Positions 46,945 to 58,825 of a stretch of 64,000 bases of DNA are shown here, piece by piece (within the stretch, counting starts at the first letter, position 1; each line of letters begins with the position of its first letter). Source of the stretch: Myxocyprinus asiaticus (Eukaryota; Chordata; Actinopteri; Cypriniformes; Catostomidae). Below the pieces are notes generated by a model. It did not search any database and was not told the origin of the DNA. It worked only from the letters and a program-made list of their open reading frames with translations. Location of the stretch: positions 16,691,281 to 16,755,280 of the forward strand of contig NC_059373.1 of NCBI RefSeq assembly GCF_019703515.2. The letters run 5' to 3'. The translations under genes were made by a program, and so were the position numbers.

Positions 46945-47415
46945 GCTACGTTCACACAGCAGCAGAATGGTTGTCAGTCCTGTTTGGAATACGGTTATGT
47001 TCATACACAGTTGTGTGTTGAAAGAGTTAGACAGCCGTATTCTATAACTGATGTGGCTCAATTACAATTTCATGACTTGCAGCTGAATTTTGTGAGTGAG
47101 TTTTGTTGACTTTTTGATGTATGAATGGAAGTTGACAACTATGGTAGTTGCATGAGGCATCTACTTTGTAGGTTATTATGTACTGTCAATCGTTAATGTT
47201 AGAGCTGTGCAAAAAACTCTGTCAAGTTATGAAAAACGTCATAACATTTTTACAAGCATTATTGCGAGTTAGAGAACAAGATTAACTTTGGTGACCTGTT
47301 CATTCAGACATTTTTTATTCATTCCTGTCTGCTGATGTATGTACAAGCCAATTTGAGAGTCTCACCTTTTAATAAATACTGTTGTCAATCCCAAAATCTA
47401 GTGTGTGAACGTAGC
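46945..47415. mobile_element. Probable miniature inverted-repeat element (471 bp)
   Basis: Starts GCTACGTTCACACAGC and ends TGTGTGAACGTAGC, an inverted pair of about 14 bp. Interior is AT-rich and non-coding. No clear target duplication, so superfamily is open. Confidence 0.6.
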
Positions 47416-47879
47416 CAATAATTGTAATATTTCAATTACATGCTTATAAACACAAAGTCTTTTTAGCAAGTCAGTTCACTTAGCAGTCATCTTTGGAATG
47501 CTCATGGGGAGCTATTTTTCTACTGTAGGTAAACAAGCAGCATGCCAGTGCAGCTCCTATCTACTTGAATGGGGAAAGACCAAAATCTCCAAAATGGTTG
47601 GTCAAGATTACGATCAAAGAACATATTTCAAATCAGCAGTAAAATCTGACAACACTGGTATCATCAATTGTGCTTCATTTATGCTCATGTGCATTCTCGA
47701 GTTGATTGACAGGTGATACCTGTATCTAAAAGGTGACTGGCTCTTTTACCTGTAAGGCAGGACTTCCTTTCTACACCCATTGACCTTTGGCTGCCATTGG
47801 GCATTCCAATTTCTCCCATTTATTTTAATAGAAGTGGCCCATTTTTGCTAAATAGTCTCTGTAAACACTCACTTTGGAC
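47416..47879. other. Unannotated stretch
   Basis: Nothing recognised between the inverted-repeat element and LTR-4. Confidence 0.5.
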
Positions 47880-47919
47880 TCTGACCACGGGGAACTGGAC
47901 AGGCTGTGCAGCGACGGTC

Positions 47920-48468
47920 GTGGTCAGGAGTGCTGGTAGCAACTGGGAAATGGCTCCCATTGCCAAGAACACTGATAGCGGCAGGGGAACAGCCTACGTG
48001 GCCGTGAGCACTGGCAGCGAATGGGAAATGGCCTCCGTGGCCTCCTCCTCTGGCAGCGACTGGGGATTAGGCACCTTTCTTGGCTTCCTTCTCCTCCTCC
48101 TCCGGACGATCAGAAGCATTGCATTTGGAATGGACGTTGGAATGGGAAACGGCATTTCCCAGTTGCTGCCAGCGCTCCCGGCCTTGGAGCCATTCCCCAG
48201 TCACTGCCAGTGACTGGGAAATGGCCTCCATGACCAGGAGTGCTGGCAGTGACTGGGAAATGGCCTCCATGGCCGGGAGCGCTGGCAGCGACTTGGGAAC
48301 TGCCTCCGTGGCCAGGAGTGCTGGCAGTGACTGGGGAACGGCCTCTGTGGACGGGAGCGCTGGCAGTGACTGGGGATTAGGCGCCTTTCTCGGCTTCCTT
48401 CTCCTCCTCCTCCAGACGGTCAGAAGCATTGCAGTTGGAATGGCTGCCTCCTCCTGGTGGGCAGCCAC
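47920..48468 (-). pseudogene. LTR-4 repeat-bearing tail (39-bp, 13-residue repeats)
   Basis: Minus-strand frame 48468-48067 starts near a basic stretch (VWRRRRRKPRKA) and continues with 13-residue units of the form SLPALPATEAVPQ. The DNA unit is 39 bp (GCTGGCAGTGACTGGGAAAT and on), repeated clearly at 48190-48380, with related units to 47920. LTR-6 has the same order: a WRRRR stretch, then 13-residue repeats. No known domain. Plus-strand frames through the array are shadows made possible by the three-base periodicity. Confidence 0.65.
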
Positions 48469-48601
48469 AGACTCAGGTGTGGAACTTCATCTCTTCCTCC
48501 TCCTCCTACGAGTGATAGGAAGCGGGGCTGCAGCACCCACTGTCAGTGTGGGGACATCACTGTCCTCGGGCTGGAATGAAGAAAGCCCTCCAAGACACAG
48601 G

Positions 48602-48919
48602 CTAATAATATAAGATAAAATAATCCCACTTTAAAGCCAATTTTATTGTCTCGGTAAGACTCCCCTCTTTACCCCCAAAAGGAATACAGGACTTGATGGA
48701 ATCAACCAGGCCTGCCACAAAGAGATCAATGAGGCATTCCTGGTTGAAGCCCAAACCTGAGGCCAACACTAAAAATTCATAAAAAAGTGCATACTCCCTC
48801 ACCGACTGGTTCCCTTGATGGAGATCGAAGATGCTCTGTGGGGTACGATCCTGACGACTCACAGGCGAACAAGGTTTAAATAAAAAAAAAAAAAAAAAAC
48901 GAATTCCTGCTGAGTCCAA
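48602..48919 (-). pseudogene. LTR-4 gag-like fragment
   Basis: SIFDLHQGNQSVREYALFYE, then FLVLASGLGFNQECLIDLFV and AGLVDSIKSCIP, closely follows the Ty3/Gypsy gag consensus (L.QG..SV.EYA..F..LA...G.N...L.D.F..GL...I). It begins just inside the 5' LTR, with a leader of about 18 bp and no visible ATG in the expected place (ATT at the Met position). An A/T run at 48880-48898 encodes six Phe and may hide a frame slip. No enzyme domains follow. Confidence 0.75.
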
Positions 48920-48936
48920 TCTTGGTCTAATAGTTC

Positions 48937-49412
48937 TGTCACGTTACATAAGCAGGAAGGAGGACCCAAATGCAGGAATGAGTAAAATAAATGATTTTAT
49001 TAAAGAAAAGAAAACAAACAGGAAACACAAAACTCTCATGAGGGAGAAAACTAGTAAGAACACAAAAAGAACTAAACATGATAACAAACTGATAACTTAT
49101 AAACAAGATAACAAACCAGACAGAGGAGTAACATACGAACTCAGGTGTTGACACGGGAATGAAATGATCCAACAAACACAAGAGGAAAGGGAGCACAATA
49201 TATACAGACAAGGCACAAGAGGAAACAGGTGAAGACAATCAACATAACATGGACTAAACTAGGGGTGAGGCCAGAGGGAACAAGGGGATGGAGTTGGGAG
49301 AGCACTTGGCAAACATAAACATTAGCCTAAGCCATTTGCTCATAAATAAAACAAACACACACAGGTGAAAAACTGACAAAGACAGAAGGGCAGACAGAGA
49401 AAGATCATGACA
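48937..49412 (-). repeat. LTR-4 5' LTR
   Basis: TGTCACGTTACATAAGCAGG at one edge and GATCATGACA at the other; 476 bp. No partner LTR in the window. Confidence 0.7.
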
Positions 49413-50722
49413 AACAATCCATAATAAAATGGCACATTAGAGTGGCTAACGCTATCGAACAAACTACCACATTAAAAGAGCTACCTGGCTATCTATCAGT
49501 CCAATGAAATATCTTACCTGTCAAACAAGAAAAACTCCATCTCTGGGTCAGTTTTAAATAATTTCAGATCTCAGAGTTGTCGCCACCTCTGAAAAAGCAG
49601 ATGTTTCATGTTTTATTACAGGCTCTGTTGCTTTCCCTTTTTGCTTGCAGACTATTCTCGGTTCTCGGTTTCTTTATTTTGAAAATGGGTGATTCCCCAG
49701 AGGGTTGCCTTTTTGAATGATCCATGGTCAATGTTGCTCATGTGTTGTGACTATAAGCTTTCAGCTTCAAAATACTACCACACCTATCACCGCACATATA
49801 CACACGCTGTATAGCTGGACCTTCTTTTAATTTATGGACATGACGTAAACACGCACGGATGACTGACGGAAGTATGCAATTTCCTGCCAAATCTGGTCCG
49901 AAAGCTCTAAAATTTTAATCATTGTTATAGGCTTAACATAGTGAATCGGGGTAAAGCAAAAACATGATTTGGAAGACGGATTGTTGGTGTACTTGCTCAT
50001 TAATGAATTTTGTTCATTTCTAACAACAACAAAAAAAAAAAAATCTTTCATAGTGTAGCATTAAAGTGTCTTGCTATTAACAAAGAACTATACAACAGAA
50101 CAGAAGTCATATCAGTTACTTTAGTAAATAGTAAATGATAAAGAGGCAGACAGAAGTTTATTGACATTCTCATGTAGACCTTGAAGGAATCAGCCTTTCT
50201 GAAACTGTGTTTTTGCATAGTCCAAGTAATAAAGTAAGCATTAGTGTACATAAATCTCTTCACCTCTAGTAAATCATGTCAATTACTACAATTACCACTG
50301 CAGTAAAACAAGATAATTTTCTCATTGCAGATATCAAGGTCAAGCTGGCCTCTTGTATGTTGTTAAAGCAGGCAGAAGGCATGCATTAAAGCCCTGAGTG
50401 TTTTTCCTAAAGCAGACAATATGGTCCATACATGACAAACAATAAAACATGACATCTGTCATGCGTGCCATCGATGATAAACCAATACACTTATGCACAC
50501 CGAGCTTGTGTTGAGGTTTGCAGGCAAATACATTATTTTCTGTACGTGTCTGGCTCTGTGGTTTCATATATGCTTGGCAGGGACCCTCCAAGTGATGGGT
50601 TAAAATTGCCCACAGGGGCTTTATTTGTTGATTCTTGGAGTCAGACATGCATGCTCGCTGGGTAGATGTAAATGAGAAATTTGGAGAGCAGCACATGTTT
50701 TCAGTAGAATTAGAAAGGAACG

Positions 50723-50814
<92 letters not shown>

Positions 50815-51823
50815 TCCCAACACAGCTCTACTTTCTCTCATAATGATGATGGTTTGGATACAGGACAAAACAATGCCAATAGTATTCGGCAGTGCCTGTA
50901 TGTATTCCATTTTCACATCACACTGTTGTGTAATTTTGATGTCTTGTTGTCATGTTCTTTTGAACTAAATGTGGATTGGAGTTCAAATATATTATTTTTT
51001 ATTTTACTTTACTAAAAGTAATGGAACTAATAGAAAGCATTGCAATATCCTTTAACTAATAACTTCCAAAATCCATCAGACTGATAGCAATGATGGTCTC
51101 AGATTTAGATCTTTGATAATATATATTTTCATACAACAGAATGAATAACAGATGTTAAAACTAATGAAAACTGACAACTAGAGGCCTGAAGGCCAGATTA
51201 TATTTTATAGGGGGATGGATTTGGCAAATGGCATATTTAGTTTTCTCTTCTGCTCTAAGCAGTCAGCACAACAGAACTGAGAACTTCAACTGTGAATCAT
51301 ATTTCTAAATTGCATCAAAACATTGATTTCAATGTTTGTCATGTAGAGTGGCTTGTGAATCCTAATTTAATTTATGCACAAAAGTGGTATTTAATTTATT
51401 TACTCATGAACCTTCCATTTATTGCCCCTTTAAGGTTTCAGAAAGACTGGTTAGTTTAATCTAGTGCATCTGAAACCCTAATCAGTACTTCAGGAGGGCT
51501 GTGCACCAACAGTCTGTCATCACAGGTTTATTGCAATGCTGTGTACTAATATCAGTGTGGTTAATGAGGTATATAAGTAAATACATAGGTTCCCTAAAGT
51601 TCCTCAACTTGTCTGAGGCTTCTGGCTTCTATGCCAACTTTACATAAAGGCAGAAAAACTTCTAAGCATGGCTCCTTTAGTGCACGTCAACCAAAGAGGT
51701 CTAAAATATCCGACAAGAAGTATCCATTAGCATTCCCATTCATCTCAATGGCAGTTGCTCAGCTGGTGCATTCCCACCCTGGAAGTATGTTACTTGTGTT
51801 CTGACATCTTTGCTCATTGGGAC
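49413..51823. other. Unannotated stretch with (CT)n at 50729-50808
   Basis: No gene recognised. The 80-bp CT tract is perfect. The remainder has no clear repeat ends and may be host intronic or intergenic DNA. Confidence 0.5.
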
Positions 51824-51831
51824 TCTATATA

Positions 51832-52666
51832 CAGGGTTGGGGAGTAATGATATACATGTAATGGGATTACGTATTTAAAATACAAAATATAAGTAACTGT
51901 ATTCCACTACAGTTACAATTTAAATCATTGGTAATTAGAATACAGTTATATTCAAAAAGTATTTTGATTACTGAAGAGATTACTTTGCATTTTACTGTCA
52001 TATGTTTCATTTTTATATTTAGTCCTTTCAGATGAAAAACATTTATACATATAAATGATGCAATCCAAAGTGCATTTGAACTGTGGTGAAACACTTTCTT
52101 ATGTTGTGTTACATTCATACAAGCAGACAGAGAAGTAAGTTTGAAGTAAATTTGGAGCAGAAGAAATAGAAATACATCTTGTGGAAATTGTAAGCTTTAC
52201 GCCAAGCTAAAATGCTATTTCTAGCCATTTTACATGCACACGTTACCAGGCATGATAATTTTTTATCATCAAGAAATTTCACATTGGATCATAATTTCTT
52301 TTTTTTTCTAGGAAGACCTTTCATAATAGGGCAAAAATCGTATTCTTGATAATTTTATTGTTTTCCTGAAAAATATCAAAAAAAAAAAAAAAAAAAAAAA
52401 ATCCTTAAAACAAGATCAATTTTATTGATCTTGTTTTAGAAGCAACACTGCATAAGATATTTAGGTTTTTCAGAGAATGTATTTTATGCAGAGTTAGTCA
52501 AAACAAGTGAAAAAAATAAAAAATAAATCATCTACCAGTGCTGAAGTAGTAATCCAAAGTATTTAGTTACTGACCTTGAGTAATCTAAAGGAATACATTA
52601 CGAATTACATTTTACAGCATGTATTCTGTAGTGGAATACATTTCAAAAGTAACCCTCCCAACACTG
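51832..52666. mobile_element. hAT-type element (835 bp) with perfect 8-bp target duplication
   Basis: TCTATATA stands at 51824-51831 and 52667-52674. The ends CAGGGTTGGGGAGTAA and TTCAAAAGTAACCCTCCCAACACTG-type form an imperfect inverted pair. Internal A run at 52379-52401. Non-coding, so non-autonomous. The 8-bp duplication is the hallmark of hAT transposases. Confidence 0.88.
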
Positions 52667-52674
52667 TCTATATA

Positions 52675-52769
52675 CTAGATAGATAGATGTAGCCAAGTGG
52701 AGAGATTTCATGTAGTTTAACTCTAGTCATTAATTGGACGTGGCCCCATTAAGACCGGAGTTCTGCGAT
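52675..52769. other. Short unique stretch
   Basis: Separates the hAT element from LTR-5; nothing recognised. Confidence 0.5.
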
Positions 52770-53961
52770 TGTAACACTGGGTTCTTGGAGCGGAAGAGGG
52801 GAGACGCAGGAGTAAGTACTTTCAATAACAACACAGAGTAACAAAAGGAACAAAAATTGTGTTACATAGTGCAATTGCTGGAGTGGAACAAACAATAAAG
52901 CTAAACATCACAAACTAGTAATGCAACGTAACACTTCAAGGACTGACAAAGGCATGAACAAAACAGGAGGATATATATACAAACAATGACTGATGATGGA
53001 ATGGAGGACAGGTGAGGAAGACATAAAACAGATGGAAGTGATGAGGGCAGTGGATTCTGGGAGATGTAGTCCAGAGGAAAACTTCAAATAAGAGTCTTTG
53101 AAGAACATGAGGGAGACAGACTGTGACATTACATCTGGCACATTGACGTGGCAGGCGTGAGCGCTGGCTCGTTAACCATGACAGGTGCGGGTGCTGGTTG
53201 TGGCCCAGGGTTCCCACCATAATTCACAGCATATGGGGGATCTACCACCAGGACTTGGTGAGGGTCTTCCTTGTGGGTTGGTAGAGGTGAGAGGAGATGT
53301 AGGGACAGCATGGCTCGGAAATATTCTAAAAAGGGAAGATCACTTTCGGAAGGGCTGTGCGATGATAGAAGTTCAAGCCCATTCCATAAATGGCACAGAG
53401 GTAGGGGTCTGAGACAGTGGTGGAAGAGATGAGTTAGCAGAACTTGGTGTAATCCAGGAGAGGAATGTCTTGTCGAAATAAATCCATAAGTGAACCAGTC
53501 AGCTCCATGACACTTTTTGGTCTGAACGTGTAGGAGAGGAGGATAAGAGGGATCGCTGGAGCAGAAGGTGGAGAAGAATCGCGGAGAGTCTGTATTATTT
53601 GTTAGGTCAGTCCTTCTGTAACTCTGGGTTCTTGGAGTGGAAGAGAGGAGACGCAGGAGTAAGTACTTTCAATCTTTTAATAACAAACACTGGAGTGTGG
53701 AACAAACAATAAAACTAAACATCACAAACTAGTAATGCAACGTAACACTTCATCAATACAACATAACACTTCAAGGACTGACAAAGGCATGAATAAAACA
53801 GGAGGTTATATATACAAACAATGACTGATGATGGAATGGAGGACAGGTGAGGAGGATTGGAAACAGATGCAAGTGATGAGGGCAGTGGATTCTGGGAGAT
53901 GTAGTCGGGAGGAAAACTTCAAAATAAGAGTCCTTGAAGAACATGAGGAAAGACAGACGAC
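52770..53961 (-). mobile_element. LTR-5: 1.2-kb miniature gag-only LTR element
   Basis: LTRs at 52770-53128 and 53617-53961 enclose only 488 bp. Both start TGTAACnCTGGGTTCTTGGA. The interior is a shortened relative of LTR-3: gag-like start, PQPAPAPVM tail, nothing else. Flanks GCGAT and GTCGT match poorly; the right LTR end is diverged. Confidence 0.8.
53130..53508 (-). pseudogene. LTR-5 gag-like remnant
   Basis: From the ATG at 53508 the minus strand reads MELTGSLMDLFRQDIPLLDY, equivalent to the start of the LTR-3 gag fragment, then loses frame. The C-terminal part is read at 53311-53129 as VLVVDPPYAVNYGGNPGPQP followed by APAPVMVNEPALTPAT, matching LTR-3 (VLNYGRNPGPPPVP, ATVNEPVPVAS). Stops between the two make it non-functional. 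It shows that LTR-3 and LTR-5 belong to one family group. Confidence 0.65.
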
Positions 53962-53984
53962 AGTCGTTGGAGGCGGCGTGTTTG

Positions 53985-54312
53985 ATGGCAGCGAACGCAG
54001 CAAAGTCAATAATGACAAAATATCAAAAAAATTGTAATGGAAATGGACCAGAGACAATAGTTAGTGTTGATGAAACAGATGAGGAGGATGATCAAATGGA
54101 TGTTGGTAGGACAAGAGATGAGGGAAACAGAGATACGAAGGAAGATGCAAGCTCAAAGAAAAGAAAGAAAAATCAACAGGAAAGGGAGGTAAGAAGCTCT
54201 GGGGAGAGTGGAAATGAACAAGAAGTGAGGAATGAAAATTTGGATGAGTTGAAGGTAATACTGAAATTTAAAGAGGAAGGTGGAATACAAAAGGTAAGTC
54301 CAATTGCATTAA
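53985..54312 (+). pseudogene. LINE ORF1 N-terminal fragment (L1/Tx1-like)
   Basis: Open from the ATG at 53985 for about 109 codons: an acidic stretch (VDETDEEDDQM), a Lys-rich stretch (SSKKRKKNQQER) and then LDELKVILKFKEEGGIQKVS with PIALT. The last block resembles the start of the nucleic-acid-binding domain of ORF1 proteins in fish LINEs, which coat element RNA. It is cut at 54312 by the end of DIRS-C. The downstream part is absent on the other side of DIRS-C, so the rest was lost. The family call is from memory of the block only. Confidence 0.55.
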
Positions 54313-55455
54313 CGTCATGGTTACTGGTGTAACCTCTGTTCCCTGATGGAGGGAACAAGACGTTGGTGTCGATGTAGTGACACTAGGGGTCACTCTTGGG
54401 AGCCCGAGACACCTCTGGTCTTTGATAAATGGCCAATGAAAATTGGCGAGTGGTATTTCCATGCCACTCCCCCGGACATACGGGTATAAAAGGAGCTGGT
54501 ATGCAACCACTCATTCAGGTTTTATGCTGAGGAGCCGATATAAGGTCCGGCCATTTCAGCGGGTAGTTCAGCGTTGTGGCAGGAGGGACACAACGTCTCG
54601 TTCCCTCCATCAGGGAACGGAGGTTACACCAGTAACCATGACATTCCTTATCTGTCACTCACTCGACATTGGTGTCGATGTAGTGACATTAGGGGTCCCT
54701 ATACAAAACGCCACAAAGCTGAACTGTGTTACATGAACTGGCGGTGTGTGGTGGGCAGACTTGCTGTGTGCTTCATAGCCAGCACACCAGGTTGACACGT
54801 AACCTCCCCCGACACAGTTGAGTGTCGAACGGCCCTTTTTGGGGACAACTCGACTACCCAAAGATAGAGACAGGCTTAACCCAGTCGTGGCCTCTTTTCC
54901 CCTTCTCTTTTTCCACTCCCTAAAAAAGAAGGGGGAATATCCGACTGGGCCACCAGGTCTAGTCGGGGGGTGTCCCTCCGAAAGGGAAGACACCGCGGAG
55001 ACCACACCTCGCCCAAAGAGAGGGGGGGATATTTAAGTGGAAGAATACGTCACATGGTCTTTCCAACCATGTGGAGAGCCTTCAAAGTAGATCCTGCCCA
55101 ATGGGGGAGGAGTTACTACAAACATGGAGACTGGGACAGAGGGGCTCTGCCCAAGGAAGACGCAGTTTGCCTGCAGGGAAACGAACTAGCAGAAGATATA
55201 GATCGCATGGGGTTAGCCTTACAGGGAACCGCCACATGCGGAGCACCTACCCCAGAACAGGGCTCTTAGTTAGCACATGTACTGGGCTGGCAGCGAGTCT
55301 CTCTGAAAACTCGACTGCCACAGGGCTCGGAGGAAGTCAACCAGGGAACAAAGTCTGTGAACACTACTGGGAATTAATGGTGCACGTCTTCAGCTCCAAG
55401 GGAGGTGGAAGGCGCTATGTGCAAGCGATACACCCGGCCAGTTATCCCGGGCTTA

Positions 55456-56630
55456 TCAGCTTGTGTTGCGTGCCACTACCTGGGACGAAACCGGTTCCAC
55501 CCGGAGGATGTAGAACCTTGCACAGGTGTTGGGTGTTGCCCAGCCCACTGCTCTGCAAATGTCTGTTAGAGAGGCACCCCTGGCCAGGGCCCATGGAGCC
55601 GTTACACCCCTGGTAGAATGGGCTGGTAGCCCTACTGGGAACAGCATGTCCTAGGCGACATATGCCATAGTTATGGCGTCAATGAGCCAGTGGGCAATCC
55701 TCTGCTTGGAGACAGCACTTCCTTTCCGCTGTGCACCAAAACAGACAAAGAGCTGCTCAGAGATTCTAAAGAGCTGCTCAGAGATTCTAAAGCTCTGCGT
55801 TTGATCCAAATAGATGCGTAAAGCACGCGCCGGACACAGCGACGACAGGGCTGGGTCTGCCTCCTCCTGGGGCAGTGCTTGCAGGTTCACCACCTAGTCC
55901 CTAAAGGGGTGGTGGGAACCTTGGGCACATAGCCCGGTCAGGGTCTCAGGATCACATGAGAGTAACCTGGACCGAACTCCAGGCATGTTTCGCTGACTGA
56001 GAATGCTTGCAGGTCACCTACCCTCTTGATGGAAGTGAGCGCAGTCAGGAGGGCAGTCTTCAAGGAGAGTGCCTTAAGCTTGGCTGACTGCAAAGGCTCA
56101 AAGGGGGCTCTCTGTAGACCCTGAAGAACTACAGAGGTCCGATGAGGGAAGGGGCATGGTCTGGAGGGATTCAGCCTCCTGGCACCTCTTAGGAACCTGA
56201 TGATCAGGTCGTGCTTCCCTAAGGACTTACCATCGACTGCGTCGTGGTGTGCTGCTATGGCAGCAACGTACACCTTCAAGGTGGAAGGGGACAGCCTCCC
56301 TTCCAACCTCTCTTGCAGGAAGGAAAGCACTGATCTGACTGCGCATCTCTGGGGGTCTTCCCGACGGGAAGAACACCACTTAGCGAACAGACGCCACTTA
56401 AAGGCATACAGGCGCCTCGTAGAGGGGGCCCTAGCCTGAGTGATCGTGTCTACCACCGCATGTGGGAGACAGCTTAGGTCTTCCACGTCCCGTCCAGGGG
56501 CCAGACATGGAGATTCCAGAGGTCTGGGCGCGGGTGCCAGATGGTGCCCCTTCCCTGAGAAAGAAGGTCCTTCCTCAAGGGAATTCGCAAAGGGGGAGCT
56601 GTCGCGAGGAGCATGAGGTCCAAGCACCAC
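55456..56630 (-). pseudogene. DIRS-C tyrosine recombinase, best preserved YR
   Basis: A 230-codon frame (56630-55938) holds the whole YR N-terminal region and IKRVGDLQAFSV with the first catalytic Arg at R203. After a stop, 55893-55651 continues VNLQALPQEEADPALSSLCP, with a 21-bp tandem duplication (FRISEQLFRISEQLF). Then 55647-55456 gives PAHSTRGVTAPW (His and Arg) and ICRAVGWATPNTCARFYILR with the nucleophile Tyr. All four catalytic residues are visible, interrupted by at least two breaks, so it is inactive as it stands. Confidence 0.9.
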
Positions 56631-56699
56631 ATCTGGGCAGGCCAGTAGGGTGCTACCTGGACGACCTGCTCCTCATCCTCCCTGAACTTGCACAGGGTC

Positions 56700-57373
56700 T
56701 GTGCAAGCAGGCTCACTGGGGGAAACGCATATTTGCGAATGCCAGGGGGCCAGCTGTGTGCCAGCGCGTCTATGCCGAGGGGGGCCTCAGTCAGGGCGTA
56801 CCAAAGCGGGCAGTGGGGAGGATTCTTGGGAGGCGAACAGGTGCACCTTTGCCTGTCGAATCGACTCCAAATCAGCTGGACCACCTGAAGGTGGAGTCTC
56901 CACTCTCCCCTGAGGGTAACCTGTTGTGACAGCGTGTCCGCTGTAGTGTTGAGGTTGCCCGGGATGTGAGTGGCTTGCAGCGACTTGAAGTGCTGCTGAC
57001 TCCAGAGTAGGAGACAGCGGGCGAGTTGTGACATACAACGAGAGCACAAACCACCTTGGCGGTTGACATATGCTACCGTTGTCATGTTGTCTGTCTGAAC
57101 TAACACGTGCTTGCCCTGGATCAACGGCCGGAACCTCCGCAGGGCAAGCAGAATTGCCAGTAACTCGAGGCAGTTGATGTTCCAATGCAGTCGCGGACCC
57201 GTCCAGAGGCCAGCAGCTGCATGCCCATTGCAAACAGTGCCCCAGCCCATTTTGGAGGCGTCTGTCATGACCACGACGCACCTGGAGACCAGTTCTAGAG
57301 GAACACCTGTCCGTAGAAATGAGAGGTCGGTCCAAGGGCTGAAAAGACGGTGACAGACCAACGTTATGGCCAC
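56700..57373 (-). pseudogene. DIRS-C RNase H and linker
   Basis: The frame 57373-56474 opens with VVVMTDASKMGWGTVCNGHA (Asp), then NINCLELLAILLALRRFRPL (Glu) and VLVQTDNMTTVAYVNRQGGL (Asp), and the end block HIPGNLNTTADTLSQQVTLR. It runs on in frame through the DIRS linker WRLHLQVVQLIWSRFDRQ towards YR. This is the only copy in the window with a continuous RNase H; N replaces D in HIPGDLN. It degrades RNA in RNA-DNA hybrids as part of the RT polyprotein. Confidence 0.9.
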
Positions 57374-57421
57374 GCGGTGTGTCCCGTGGCACCATGGCCA
57401 TCTCGGGACTCGAGTCTGGAG

Positions 57422-58353
57422 CTAGTGCTGAAGCGGCCTCATATGCATCAACCCGAGCGGGGTGGCCACCGCCGAGGATGCAATATGCCCCAGGAGCCTC
57501 TGAAAAAGTTTCAGTGGAACCGCTGTTCCCTGTTTGAATGCCTTCAAACAGGCCAGCACCGACTGGGCGCGCTCGTTCGTAAGGCACGCCATCAAGGAGA
57601 CTGAGTCCAACTCCAAACCGAGAAAAGAGATGCTTTGAACTGGAAGGAGCTTGCTCTTTTCCCGGCTGAGGTGTGAGAGCACCAGGTCCCTGTGTGCGCA
57701 CAACACGTCTTGAGAGTGAGCTAGGATTAGCCAGTCATTGAGATAGTTGAGAACGTGAATGCCCACCTCCCTTAACGAGGCAAGGGCAGCCTCTGCGACC
57801 TTCGTAAAGATGCGAGGAGACAGGGACAGGCCGAAAGGGAGGACTTTGTGCTGATACGCCTGACCCTGAACGCAAACCACAGGAAGGGTCTGTGTCGCGG
57901 AAGGATCGAGGCGTGGAAGCATGCATCCTTCAGGTCTACCGCCGCAAACCAATCTTGATGCCGGACGCTCACCAGAATGCGTTTTTGCATCAGCATCTTG
58001 AACGGGAGTCTGTGTAAAGCCTAGTTCAGAACTCACAGGTCGACCTGCTGAAAAACCCCTTCTTCATCTCGGCTGGAGGGACAGGTTCTATCGCGCCCTT
58101 CCGTAGGAGGGTAGCGATCTCCACGCAAGGTAGCAGCATTTTCGTCTTTCACCAAGGTGAAGTGGACACCGCTGAACCTGGGCGGATGCCCGGCGAAGTG
58201 AATCACGCAGCCGAGTCGGACGGTCCGGACCAGCCCTCGCGATGGATTGTAAAGCCATGCGTCCAAGTTCCGCGCAAGGGGGACTAAAGGGACAACATCA
58301 TCGGATGTACCGGCAGGTGGGGCCTCGTGGCGGGGTGGAGCTCGAGGTGCCAC
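57422..58353 (-). pseudogene. DIRS-C reverse transcriptase, active site changed
   Basis: Frames 58353-58033, 57996-57772 and 58036-57422 together cover the RT. The block KKGGGLRPILDL is deleted near 58050. AVDLKDACFHASILPRHRPF keeps the first Asp pair but has Cys for the conserved Tyr. VLPFGLSLSPRIFTKVAEAA follows, and the active-site box reads NYLNDWLILAH: Asn replaces the first catalytic Asp of YLDD. A short deletion also removes the GLRVNWEKSK-type lead-in. Clearly dead. Confidence 0.9.
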
Positions 58354-58825
58354 ACCACGTCATGGCCATGCTGAGTCTAAGGACATCGAAGCACTTACCT
58401 GGCTCCTTGTGACCACCCCCGGAACAGCCTGGGACAGGGGAGGAAGAGGCCTTCTCCTCGTGACCCGTGGAGACTGTCACATCGGGGGCAGATTTGTGCC
58501 ACAGCTGGGCGCTCAGGGGCAGGAGACCGCCGCTGGAGCGCCAAACCTGCCAAATAGAGTGGTGGACAGTGGTCATGATGATGGCCGTACACACCGGATA
58601 CATGACCCAGGGAACAAGGAAACCGCTCTTGTTGAGCTCTTGAGTACTGCAGCCACTTGGGCATGCAGCGCAATTAAATGCAAAAGGTAACAAAAAGATG
58701 GAGATCTGCTTACCAGCTCCAGAGCAGCGGGTTTCGTTGTCCCTGGGTCGCCCGTCTCAAGGGTGCTTTGAAGCCTTTCACGGGTTCTGGGCGGCCACGA
58801 GATGGGTGGACTGCAGTACTCCAGT

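Larger units (their letters stand above)
47880..49412 (-). mobile_element. LTR-4: gag-only LTR element, 3' part missing
   Basis: The 5' LTR (48937-49412) is followed on the minus strand by a gag-like frame and a coding minisatellite, then ends without a second LTR near 47880. No pol is present. Confidence 0.75.
54313..58812 (-). mobile_element. DIRS-C: 5'-truncated DIRS1-like retrotransposon
   Basis: Third large copy, reading leftward. Its 3' end (GTCATGGTTACTGGTGTAAC on the plus strand) is at 54313 and its right inverted repeat and internal complementary region (about 54585-54700) are intact. The 5' part, including the left repeat and most of gag, is missing: the copy stops at about 58812 in the gag C-terminus and abuts a Gypsy fragment. 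RT, RNase H and YR are recognisable. Confidence 0.92.

Noticed and set aside
48080..48613. Plus-strand 177-codon frame in LTR-4
   Set aside because: Shadow of the minus-strand repeat ORF; no start context or family resemblance.
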